The notes beneath the pieces are model-generated. The model saw only the letters and a list, made by a program, of their open reading frames with translations, was not told the DNA's origin and did no database searches. The translations under genes were made by a program, and so were the position numbers. From contig CM023454.1 in NCBI GenBank assembly GCA_013339765.2, positions 44,711,177 to 44,775,176 on the forward strand: a stretch of DNA of 64,000 nt, read 5' to 3'. The stretch is from Haemaphysalis longicornis. Taxonomy: Eukaryota > Arthropoda > Arachnida > Ixodida > Ixodidae. Within the stretch, counting starts at the first letter, position 1, and each line of letters starts with the position of its first letter. Below are positions 55,285 through 63,716 of this stretch, piece after piece.

Positions 55285-56298
55285 TTGCAGCTGCCCCTTT
55301 CCATAGAGGCGATTTCCCGTGAAAGCCGGGTGAGCTTCCCAAGGTTTGTAGTCCCACACAACGGCCGAGCGCCCGGCCGGGAAGTCGCTTGTACCTATTT
55401 TACCGGTAGGTGCCCGGCGCCACCAAGGAGCACGAATTCACATGGTGCCTTCCACAGCCACGATGGACGCTCAACTCGCAACCGCCTGTGGCAGGACATG
55501 CCGCCACTCTCTTTCACCCCCGGCAATGGCGCAACGCGGCGTGATGGCCGGGAGCCCCGCCAGATAGACAAGAGTAAGGGTGCCCTCGATAGGGTAAAGG
55601 CAGCTTTCCAGACGTGGATTCCCCTTTCAAGGGTCCGCACTCGAACATGGACGCCTGTACGCATTAAAGAAACGGGCTGGTGCCCGGCGGAACCAGGATT
55701 CGAACCCAGTACTTTCCTCATACGAGGCCAGTGCTGTATCTTTGAGCTACCGCTGTACCTCTGCGCCACCGCATTAGGTCTCCCACGGACAGGAAATACC
55801 GACAATTCTCTTTCATTCACAAAATCAACTGCAAAGAACCTGCTGCAAATAATGCGTCTAGGGGCAACTTGGAATCCTAGTAATATTCGCAGGGAATACA
55901 GAATTACGCATTGTCTTGCTTGCACCTTGTCCAAAGAATATGACCCCTCCCTCTGCTCCCTATGTGGTGTCGTATTTCCTTTTGTTTTCATTCCTTGGCT
56001 CCGGTTTTGTACGCGCACTCACCCCTCCAAACATTTCAGTAGAATTCTATTTATTTTTGTTTTTTTTAGTCTATTTAGCCATGCTTTGTCTTGTGGCCCG
56101 GACGTCCCTCTTAATTTATGTTTCGTCTTTGAGTTTCAGGAAACGCCTGTTCCAGGAATGTTTCTGTTGGTAACACGTGCCATTTCAGTTGTGGGGTTAT
56201 TGTTTTTCCTTTGGTGTGTGTATTCTTCTGGTTTTCCTCCGTTTTTCTTTTTCCAGCGACCTAGTTGTTTCCCCGCTTCTCAACATTTTTTTTTTTGA
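55285..56298 (+). CDS. Unexplained 337-codon open frame
   Basis: The plus-strand frame runs uninterrupted for 337 codons from an ATG at 55,285. The first half is Arg/Pro-rich. The middle overlaps, antisense, a tRNA-derived SINE head (55,660-55,780). The C-terminal third is strongly hydrophobic (FIFVFFSLFSHALS, SVVGLLFFLWCVYSSG), because the plus strand is T-rich there, which itself disfavours stop codons. I recognise no family. The overlap with a SINE argues against an old conserved gene; a new or chance frame is more likely. No promoter or splice signal is evident. Confidence 0.2.
   Translation: MQLPLSIEAISRESRVSFPRFVVPHNGRAPGREVACTYFTGRCPAPPRSTNSHGAFHSHDGRSTRNRLWQDMPPLSFTPGNGATRRDGREPRQIDKSKGALDRVKAAFQTWIPLSRVRTRTWTPVRIKETGWCPAEPGFEPSTFLIRGQCCIFELPLYLCATALGLPRTGNTDNSLSFTKSTAKNLLQIMRLGATWNPSNIRREYRITHCLACTLSKEYDPSLCSLCGVVFPFVFIPWLRFCTRTHPSKHFSRILFIFVFFSLFSHALSCGPDVPLNLCFVFEFQETPVPGMFLLVTRAISVVGLLFFLWCVYSSGFPPFFFFQRPSCFPASQHFFF
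55400..55780 (-). repeat. tRNA-derived SINE
   Basis: On the minus strand the head contains TAGCTCAAAGA (A-box-like, 55,739-55,749) and GGGTTCGAATCC (B-box, 55,696-55,707), followed by a body that seems to extend to about 55,400. The B-box matches the tRNA consensus exactly. The left boundary is estimated. Confidence 0.65.
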
Positions 56299-56696
56299 AG
56301 TGAGGCTTGCAGATAGTTTGCGATAGGGACTCCTCTCACCACCGGTTCTGCTTCGGGCGTTTCTGAGAACCTTTCGGTATGCCGCACAGCTGGGCAACAA
56401 ACACTCTCTCATCCTTTCTCTGCAAGAATTTCCCGGAATATCAACCCCCGGCTGAATTCCCTCTTACCTACTATGCCACTCCAACTATACAACCTTCTTT
56501 CCCCTTCAATATCTCCCCCGACATACTCCCAAATCAATCCACTTTCTCAATTCCACGTCCTTCTCTGCTGTCACCTGGGGACCTACCCCGATATAAAGCC
56601 GGCCAGCCAGGCCACTGGTTGCCGCAACGAGGGTGTGTTTTTGATGAAACGTTGGCAACAATCGGGGTTTCGACATTGTTGTAAGTTTTCTTTTTC
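55781..56696. other. No recognised repeat
   Basis: T-rich plus strand, which carries the end of the unexplained 337-codon frame. No other motif is seen. Confidence 0.35.
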
Positions 56697-56701
56697 ATGT
56701 A

Positions 56702-56728
56702 TTTCATTTCATTTCATTTCATTTATTT
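56702..56728 (-). repeat. (ATGAA)n LINE tail
   Basis: Pentanucleotide repeat, TTCAT on the plus strand, at the 3' end of the CR1-like copy. Confidence 0.8.
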
Positions 56729-56986
56729 TACCCTTAAGCGCCCGGCGGCATTACATAAAGAGGGGGGGATAACAGGGTTTGCAGGAGTACACTTGAACGA
56801 ACAAAAAAAAGCAAGAAGGTGAACATGAAGGCAGGAAAATACAAGCAAAGAATACCTTAAGTAAAAATTACAAAAAAATGTACAAAGGTAAGAGTGAAGT
56901 CAGCGAACAGAATTCAAAAAGAAAAAAGCAGCTGAAGCATCAATAGGACCATCAAGACAAAAAAGTAGAACTACATCGTTAATGCA

Positions 56987-57300
56987 TTATTTGAACGTCT
57001 TTTCAAGCTTATCTCTAAATTGCTTGTTATTGGAGCATGTGACGATGTCGGCGGGTAAAGTGTTCCATAGAGTATTAGCGTTAGGAAAAAATGACGAAGG
57101 AAATGCTGATGTTCCGCCGGCTATCGGAGCTAATGGGCAAGTGTGATTTAAGCGGGGGGATATTCTGTGAGGCGGCATTAGTAGCGTGTGTCTTGATTCT
57201 GTCTTTTTATTTCTTGAGAAGCAGGTTTAAGGTTACGGCGAAGATATCCGAGGGTACGTTAGGCCTCCGAGCAAATGGTGTCGATATGCGTTGACCAAGA
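56987..57300 (-). pseudogene. CR1-like ORF2 C-terminus
   Basis: The last frame (57,178-56,987) reads ISPRLNHTCPLAPIAGG, then FPSSFFPNANTLWNTLPADI and a lysine-rich end (DKLEKTF). The S-F-F-P-x-x-x-x-x-W-N-x-L-P block is characteristic of CR1-type LINE C-termini. Upstream, SWSTHIDTICSEA belongs to the post-RT region in another frame. RT catalytic motifs are absent. Confidence 0.6.
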
Positions 57301-57470
57301 AAGCGATGACGTCATGTGAACCCCAGCTATTAATATTATAGGACTGAGCTGATCGGTGTATTGTTGACGTGATAGGTGTATTGAGATATGGCACGTTTCC
57401 GAGAAATTGAGAGTGATTTGCACCCCTGCACGGAGAAGCTGCAAATCTGAACTCACCCACGTCTCCCGGA

Positions 57471-57849
57471 TGAAGACATTCCATCCTCGCCTGTGACTTC
57501 TTTCTGCCTCGCCTGGCGGGCTTTCTCTGCGCAGGGGGAAGGGTCACGCTCGAAACTGTACAACGTTGAACTAGTTGCGACCAATCCCCATGCGGGGTAT
57601 GCGTCAAGGGGTGGAGCAGAAGAGGAAGTGGCTGACAAACCACAATTGTATTGACCGCAGGATCGGTGGCCGCCTTCTTCAGCGCACTTAATCCTATTTA
57701 CGGCTGTAAATAAACCCTTTGCACTGTAGCAATATATATATATACATAAATATATATATATATACAAATATATATCTCAAAGTAGCAGTTGTCGTTCCCA
57801 GTGCTATTCTCCTTTTTCCTGGATATTTGAGACAGAAATACAGGTGGGC
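57471..57849. other. Unassigned; possible LTR-like end and TA repeats
   Basis: CTATTTACGGCTGTAAATAAACCC near 57,698 resembles the R region and polyadenylation signal of an LTR, but no partner copy or pol is present. A (TA)n run occupies 57,731-57,775. Confidence 0.3.
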
Positions 57850-58800
57850 TGTCAAGAAAGCCTCGGAAAGCGAAGGGGAGAATGTGTTAGGTCATTGAAG
57901 CAGATAAAGAATTCGGAAAGACAGTAAGAACGTGTTGGAAAAAGTGCCATTCACGGTCTGATCCGAGCACACGACCTCCAGAATACCGGTCTGGTGCGAT
58001 GACCACTACGCTACCAGCGGTGCCATTTTCCCCGCCATTTTCTGGGGAATTCACGTTAAGGTATTTTAGTTGTCTGGCTTAGGGGTGATAGTAGCGCCAC
58101 TCTGACTACTCGGGGTGATGTTGACGTTCTTTTTAACCCCCGGGTCGTGACTCAAGTGTCTACGACATGTCAAAAGTGGTCAACCATTATTGAACCCTCT
58201 TAGGCACCCTAAGTCACCAACACTGCAAGAGCTGAGGCGAATCAGAATAAGAAATGAGCGGCTCGTTAAATAAGACAGACATAACGGTTGGCAGTCAAGG
58301 AAACCTCGGAAAGCAAAGAGGAGAATGTCGTGGGTCATTGAAACAGATAAAGAATTTGGTAACACAGGAAAAAAAGTTGAGGACCAAACGCCCGCGTGGT
58401 GGGATTCGAACCCACGACCTCCAGAATGCCGGATGGGGCAATGACCAGTACACTACCGGCGGGGCTATTTTCTTCCGCAACATTGTGAGGAATTTGTTTT
58501 AAGGTATTATTGTGTCCTGAGCTTGGGGTGGTAGCCAGCACCACTTGGACTACTGGGGCTAAAGGGGACGTTCTTTTTGAGCCCTGGCAGTGACTCTACT
58601 GTCTACGATATGTCGAGAGTAGTCGACCAGCATTGAACCGTCTTGAGCTCCCTATGGCACCAAGACTGCTAGAACAGAGGCCCACGTAATGCATGTGGCG
58701 AATCAGAATACTTATTGAGTGCTCGTTGAAATAAGAGAGAAATAACTTTTGGCAGTCAACAAAACCTTGGTAAGCAAAGGGGAGAATAAGCCAAAAATTG
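57850..58800 (-). repeat. Tandem array of SINE units, minus strand
   Basis: Three head-to-tail units share GTCAAxxAAxCCTxGGxAAGCxAAGxGGAGAAT (starting at 57,851, 58,294 and 58,755), giving spacings of 443 and 461 bp. Two units have complete tRNA-like heads on the minus strand with A-boxes TAGCGTAGTGG (58,003-58,013) and TAGTGTACTGG (58,445-58,455); the second has a perfect B-box GGGTTCGAATCCC (58,401-58,413). Between heads is a conserved body (GGGGTGATAGTAGCGCCAC / GGGGTGGTAGCCAGCACCAC on the plus strand). The third unit is partial. Confidence 0.8.
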
Positions 58801-60529
58801 AGCCACTAAAGAAAAGATACAAGGTAATTTTCCTCTTCCCACCTTGTAACAGGTGTGAAAGAGAGGACAAAAAAAGATGTGCCCATGCCCGCATTTGACA
58901 TCGGCATAAAAATGTGTTCATCACATGTTATATGCATGTAAAAAAATCGATTTTAAAAGCAGAATCATAAAGTGAGAATAAGATATCACCCTGAGAATTG
59001 TTAAAATTGGTTATGATTTCATTCAGGGTTAATTAACTCATCATGACACCAAACCCAGAGATATCGTTACTGTAACGCTTGTAAAACTGTTTAAGAGAAT
59101 TTCGACGGGAACTGTGTATGAACAGCGCTTCTGAATGTGTAGGAATAATTGAGTCCTAGCTGCATCTCCAATGATATTGCCAGTAGGTTGGATATAATGC
59201 TTGTCATTGCATTTAAAATTGTTTATTTCAATATTATAAGTTTTAATAAATGAAGTGTTGCTGTCAGCATAATAAGGTTGGTCACATTTTGAATTCTCGG
59301 GGGCTCTTAACACACATTCCCCGCGACATATGGTATGTTTTTATACAATGAAGCTAAATTGAATCTCACAACTAGGGAATTTTTTGTTACAGTGAGGCGT
59401 GTTGTTTCACTTAGAAAATGAGTAGTACCCTTTATGTACGAGGGAAATGCGGGGAATTTCACTCACGGTTCCAATGCCAGCTCACGGTTCCTATGCCAGA
59501 TACTATAGGCCTGGCCGGATGGTTACAATTGGGAATCTTGGGAAGATGAAGACAGCCTGTAGGGCAGTGCATCGAAATAAGTGCTTGTACACATTTTTGT
59601 TTATCAGCATTCGGTACACCGGGCTGCGTATTTGTATTCTAAGATAGGATCCGCCGCGAGGGGCTGGTAGAAAGACTAGTCACGTAATTGATTTTGCACT
59701 TCAGTGGTTTAATTCCGCTGGTTCATAAGAACAACTACTCCTTCTTTATCAGCGAGCTTTGAGAGTATATGAGACAGAGTGCTAACAATTTAAAGGACCC
59801 TCTGTTCCCGTTCTGTTAGATTCAGTTGGCGGGGGTTGCGCTTTCTATATTTCACTGTCTTTTTTAACCGCTTTAATATACATATTTATATGATTTTCAC
59901 GTTGTGGTGGTGGCGTCCAATCATGAACAGCTGGAAGCCTAGCTCCTATGTCAACATCTTTGGAGTGGTCATGATCTTAATCTTTTATTCGAAGTCATCG
60001 TCAGAAATATTCTAGGTTCTTCTAGAGTTGCAACTGATTTGATTTTCCGCAGGAGAGACAAAAGAATGGACCTCGGAGCAATGCGCTAACTTTACCCTTT
60101 ATTAATTTGTCACGGCAACAGGCCTACATTACTAGGAGCTTCGTGTTCGAGAAAATAATTTCTTAAAGAATATGTGCTGTTTTCGGACCGACGTGAATCA
60201 ACATCGTCGCGAAACATCTTTCTTCCCTCAAGGTTCTGGAAATTGACATGCGTTTCCTCTTTAAATAGATCTACTACACGTTTTTCTTCTGGAAATAATG
60301 AATGTTTTCTGCATAGAGGTTTGTTGGTTTTAAGAGCAGCAGGGCAACATTGACATGTTCTGTAACAATTTACAAAAGATCCACGGACGCCCTATGTAGC
60401 ATACTGTGAGAGTCTGCCTCGTGAGTAGGAGAAAGGTCTAAAGTGGCTGCTTATAGGTTAATTATCAGCATTTCTGGGAAATACCAGATTATGTTTATTA
60501 TTTAAGACCTTATAATGCATTTTTTAAGT
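58801..60529. other. No recognised gene except an ATG-less open frame
   Basis: AT-rich. A minus-strand frame at 59,313-59,041 (90 codons) shows no motif. A stop-to-stop frame at 60,391-60,110 is listed separately. Confidence 0.35.
60110..60391 (-). CDS. Stop-to-stop open frame, possible exon, unknown
   Basis: The minus-strand frame lies between TAG (60,394-60,392) and TGA (60,112-60,110), giving 93 residues with no early ATG. It begins VRGSFVNCYRTCQCCPAALK with a Cys cluster, then a charged, protein-like stretch (HSLFPEEKRVVDLFKEET). The composition is unlike the surrounding AT-rich noise. I do not recognise it. It could be a retroelement fragment, an exon or chance. Confidence 0.2.
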   Translation of the reverse strand, partial: GVRGSFVNCYRTCQCCPAALKTNKPLCRKHSLFPEEKRVVDLFKEETHVNFQNLEGRKMFRDDVDSRRSENSTYSLRNYFLEHEAPSNVGLLP

Positions 60530-60569
60530 GAAAAAAGACCACATAATATTAGAAAATTCCTTTCTCGTC

Positions 60570-60965
60570 ACTTTGAATGTAGCCTTTTTGTATACAAACA
60601 TACCTAATGCTGGTGTAAATTTATTTTTGTGATCACAGTTTTCGACAATTCACACTGTGACAAGAGTAAACGTGTTCACAGTTGTACTTTGGCAAAATTA
60701 TTAATACTATTACTTCAATAAAAAGATTTGCATTCAATGCCACCACTATGTCCAAGTAAGTTTCACATCCATGGGGACGAACATAGTTTCCAATATAGCA
60801 AATATATTCATGGGCACCCTTGAAGCACAGTTCCTAAAGGACGTTTCCTTGAAACCGCTGTTTTACACCCGGTACATTGGCGACATTTTCGTGGTTTGAT
60901 ATCTTGGTGAGAAAATCCTGAATATATTTGTATCTCATTTCCTAAAATGCTGACAGTGATATATA
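60570..60965 (+). pseudogene. Penelope-like reverse transcriptase fragment with mutated active site
   Basis: The plus strand reads AFLYTNIPNA (the S-L-Y-T-N-I-P block, 60,582), then after a decayed part TSMGTNIVSNIANIFMGTLE (60,765, the G-T-x-M-G-x-x-x-A-P-x-Y-A-N-I-F-M block) and KPLFYTRYIGDIFVV (60,852). Penelope-type RTs have Y-I-D-D here. The first Asp is Gly (GGC, 60,879-60,881, one base from GAC), which removes a metal ligand. A stop (60,897-60,899) follows, and the copy breaks off near 60,965 before a TA repeat. Confidence 0.75.
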
Positions 60966-61022
60966 TTCTTTATCTTTATTTCACGGCCCTTTTATCACAA
61001 TATATTATTCGCTACATTTTGT

Positions 61023-61048
61023 TTATATATATATATATATATATATAA
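61023..61048. repeat. (TA)n microsatellite
   Basis: Short TA run between the Penelope-like RT and the CR1-like RT fragment. Confidence 0.9.
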
Positions 61049-61049
61049 C

Positions 61050-61930
61050 TATAAAAGAGCGTACAGGCAGGTGGCAAGGAGGAAGTCCGCAGATGATTGG
61101 TTAAACTACAAAAAAGTCAGTAGTGAGTTAAAATTGCAATTAATAAAGCTAACGATGAATACCTAAACAAAACCCTTGAGGATACCTTATGTAGTGACCC
61201 CAAAAAAATTTTGCGTGTGCTGAACCCTAAAATAACCAAGCAGTTTCATAACTGAAACAGAAAACGGTATTATGGTACCTTAATATGAATGCACAGTCTT
61301 TCAGCAAACATTTCCAAGGTAATTTCACGCGTGAACTCCCCCTCCACTCCCTCACGTCACCGCACATCCCTATAACACACCACTTTGAGCCTATTACAAT
61401 CACAGTATATGGTGTGACCCGTGCAATTGAAAGACTTTCAACGACTACAAGCCTTGGTCCTGACGGCATAACTACAAGGATTGTTAAGATTACTTGCCCT
61501 GCATCAGCTTACTTAATAACCCTGATATTCTAAGAGTCACTAGAAACTGGCTTCGTGCCAAAAGACGATAGCTGCGCACATAAAGCCTTTGTTCAAATCT
61601 GGGACAAAACGCACCATACGAAGTATCGACGTATATCTCTGACTTCTATTTGCAGCAAATTATTTGAGCATGTATTTTACATTATATAATGACCTACCTA
61701 AGCCAAAACAATCTTCTGCTCCAAAACCAACACGGATTCCGAAAAACCCTTTCGTCTCAAACACACCTTTATGAATTATTGACTGACCGTCACAAATCTC
61801 TTCACATGTCCCTTGACACCGACGCTGTTTTTATAAATTTTACAAAGGCCTTCAACCGTGTGCCTAACAAACGCGTACTTCTAGAAATAAATAGTCTAAA
61901 CCTTGATTACAATACAACAAGATGATTTAG
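61050..61930 (+). mobile_element. CR1-like LINE fragment, RT N-terminal half
   Basis: Plus-strand pieces are DWLNYKKVSSELK (about 61,098), NPKKFCVC-like, ETENGIMVP (about 61,252), SFSKHFQGNFT (61,300), AIERLSTTTSLGPDGITTRI (61,420, with the P-G-P-D-like motif as L-G-P-D-G-I), RRISLTSICSKLFEHVFYII (61,630) and LSQNNLLLQNQHGFRKTLSS (61,693), then DTDAVFINFTKAFNRVPNKR (61,820). These are the early RT motifs of CR1/L2-type LINEs. The Asp of the F-x-D-F-x-K-A-F-D block is Asn at two positions (INF, FNR). The copy stops before the catalytic YADD. Confidence 0.65.
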
Positions 61931-61968
61931 TGAATTAATAATTAACCGTACGCCTTCTACTACAAACC

Positions 61969-61999
61969 GAAGGTGACCTACTAACCGTAGGTCACCTTC
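61969..61999. repeat. 13-bp perfect inverted repeat, 5-nt loop
   Basis: GAAGGTGACCTAC (61,969-61,981) pairs with 61,987-61,999; the loop is TAACC. It lies exactly where CR1-like sequence ends and the next SINE begins. Confidence 0.85.
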
Positions 62000-62215
62000 T
62001 CTTCGTGTAGTCTGAGTTACCCTGGCTACCACCCTCAAGCGTCAGATACAGTTGCTGTAAATATAAATACCCAGAAAGTGAAGAACACAGTCGCCCAGAT
62101 AGCCAAACTGGGAAGTCATTCGAGATATAATCGAAATGCGCGGGTTTGGTACCCATTCTGGTCGCGTGTTTTTTTTTCTGTCTGTCTCACGTAATAATTA
62201 AAAAAAATAATGTAA
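61993..62215 (+). repeat. tRNA-derived SINE copy
   Basis: It begins TCTCTTCGTGTAGTCTGAGT and has CTGGCTACCACCCTCAAG and AAATACCCAGAAAGTGAAG. A tRNA-like head with B-box CGGGTTTGGTACCC (62,141-62,154) and a T-rich tail follow. It is closely similar to the copy at 63,285-63,620. Confidence 0.75.
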
Positions 62216-62236
62216 CGTCACTAATGGTAAAATATA

Positions 62237-63054
62237 CACTCAAACCCGGCTATAACGAACCCGGATAGAGCGAATTAATGCTATATATAGAACAAAAATA
62301 TCTATGTTACGGAAATGTATGGGAAACATATTCCTTATAACGAAGTTCACATCCGATATATCGAACTCTGGACGCCTAGAATGGCCGCCGAAATGCATGA
62401 TCTCGGAACGGCGATTCAGATAAGGATTGGCCGCGACCACGGAGCAAGATCCGCAACTGAGACATTGCACCTCGCACGGAGCGACGTGGCGCCCAATACT
62501 TTCCGTAACTGTTTCCAACGCGCGGGACTCACGACGGAACCCACCCAGTCAGCGAGTCAGGACCAAGACAGCAGCATCGCTGAACTGTGGGAAGAGCTCG
62601 CCAGCGTTCTCGATGATGTCGCGAGTGAAACCCGCCCGACGCTTATAATAAAGCGCTTTCGGCTGTCGATGTGCTCCGCCAATGCGTCTTGGATTTTTCA
62701 GGGCGCGGACTCGAACTGGTGCAAACAATGTTTCGTGTTGAGAATGCTATGCTAGTTCAAGCCGCCAAAACGAAAATGAAGACAAAAATAACCGCTTTTT
62801 TGCAACGTGGGCAGTTAAGGCGGAAAGTAGCTTTAGTAGTTGCAATAAATGGATTATTTTGGTATGGTAATGACTACTGTACCGTGTTAGTTTGTGCATA
62901 CGCGGATGGCGGATTTGGTGAGGGGGGTGGGGTCCCGCGGATGGCGAACTCGTAACAATGAGCTCGTTATAGGCGGGTTTGGCTATATCGAACTATTGGA
63001 TACATCGAACTAATCACGGTGCATATTGCAGTTCGCTATAAACGGGTTTGACTG
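62237..63054 (+). mobile_element. pogo/Tigger-like DNA transposon, internally deleted
   Basis: The ends are inverted: the left starts CACTCAAACCCGGCTATAAC and the right, on the minus strand, starts CAGTCAAACCCGTTTATAGC. TA dinucleotides at 62,235-62,236 and 63,055-63,056 are the expected target duplication of Tc1/mariner-superfamily elements, and CAGTxAAACC...TATA is the typical pogo/Tigger end. Subterminal TATATCGAACT repeats occur near both ends. At 818 bp it is too short for a complete transposase gene; a C-terminal piece may remain. Confidence 0.75.
62315..62755 (+). pseudogene. Possible Tigger/pogo transposase C-terminal remnant
   Basis: This 146-codon frame lies inside the transposon. 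ETLHLARSDVAPNTFRNCFQ resembles the tail region after the DDE domain of Tigger/CENP-B-like transposases (A-W-x-x-V-x-x-x-T-I-x-N-C-F-x-x-A-G-F), and it is followed by an acidic segment (AELWEELASVLDDVASE). DDE residues are not present. It cannot encode an active transposase. Confidence 0.5.
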
Positions 63055-63057
63055 TAG

Positions 63058-63152
63058 TTTAACCATTCCCCTAAACCTTCTTTGGTGTTGTAGACTGCAA
63101 GCATTTCTTTCTGTATTTCCGAACGAGCCCCTCATTTCCAAACCCTAATATC
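63058..63152 (+). repeat. 3' piece of the SINE-associated repeat
   Basis: It matches 63,540-63,620 (TGTAGACTGC, ATTTCTTTC, GAACGAGCCCCTCATTT/TAACGAGCCCCTCATTT, CAAACCCTA). This is a truncated direct copy of that segment, just right of the Tigger-like element. Confidence 0.7.
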
Positions 63153-63284
63153 GTGCGAAAGCTTAGAGAGGGCATCGGTTCTGGCAGCCTTGATGCCAAG
63201 GTAGCATAAGAGGGTTTCCCGCCAGTCACCCGCTTATGACAGGCTGTAGACATTCGCGTCACGCCCCGGGGGTTGAAAAGAAGC
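63153..63284. other. Short spacer, nothing recognised
   Basis: Sequence between two repeat copies. Confidence 0.4.
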
Positions 63285-63620
63285 TCCCCTTCTCGCCGTG
63301 TAGTCTGAGTGACGCTGGCTACCACCCTCAAGTGTCAGATACAGTTGTAGTAAATATAAATACCCCAGAAAGTGAAGGAGAACACAGTGGCCGACATTGT
63401 CAAATTGGTAAGGCATTCGAGATCTAATCGAAAGGCGTGGGTTCGGTCCCCACACTGGGCGCGTGTTTTTCTTTCTTTCTTTCTTTCTCACGTAATTATT
63501 ATAAAAACAATAGGGTAACGTCACTAACGGTAAAAAATAGTGTAGCCATTCTCCTATGACTGTAGACTGCCGACATTTCTTTCGGTATTTCCTAACGAGC
63601 CCCTCATTTTCAAACCCTAT
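63285..63620 (+). repeat. tRNA-derived SINE copy, well preserved
   Basis: It has CTGGCTACCACCCTCAAG, AAATACCCCAGAAAGTGAAG, then a tRNA-like head with TGTCAAATTGGTAAGGC (A-box region, near 63,398) and GTGGGTTCGGTCCCCAC (B-box stem, 63,437-63,453). A (CTTT)n stretch follows near 63,470-63,490 and a 3' body (to 63,620) that is repeated at 63,058. It is the best preserved copy of this SINE family in the window. Confidence 0.8.
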
Positions 63621-63626
63621 ATATGA

Positions 63627-63713
<87 letters not shown>
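63619..63713. repeat. (TA)n microsatellite
   Basis: About 95 bp of TA repeats with few interruptions, at the end of the SINE. Confidence 0.9.

Positions 63714-63716
<3 letters not shown>

Larger units (their letters stand above)
56697..57470 (-). mobile_element. CR1-like LINE 3' end
   Basis: The minus strand encodes the end of a CR1/L2-type ORF2: SLSWSTHIDTICSEA (near 57,300), YLRRNLKP-like (57,230), then LAPIAGGTSAFPSSFFPNAN with TLWNTLPADIV (57,130-57,040). Non-coding sequence and an (ATGAA)n tail follow, seen on the plus strand as (TTCAT)n at 56,702-56,728. Stops and a deletion occur between the two coding pieces. A CR1-like RT piece in the opposite orientation lies at 61.05-61.93 kb. Confidence 0.65.

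Noticed and set aside
57471..57720. LTR with polyadenylation signal
   Set aside because: AATAAA context is suggestive, but no partner LTR, boundary or pol sequence is adjacent; kept only as a note.
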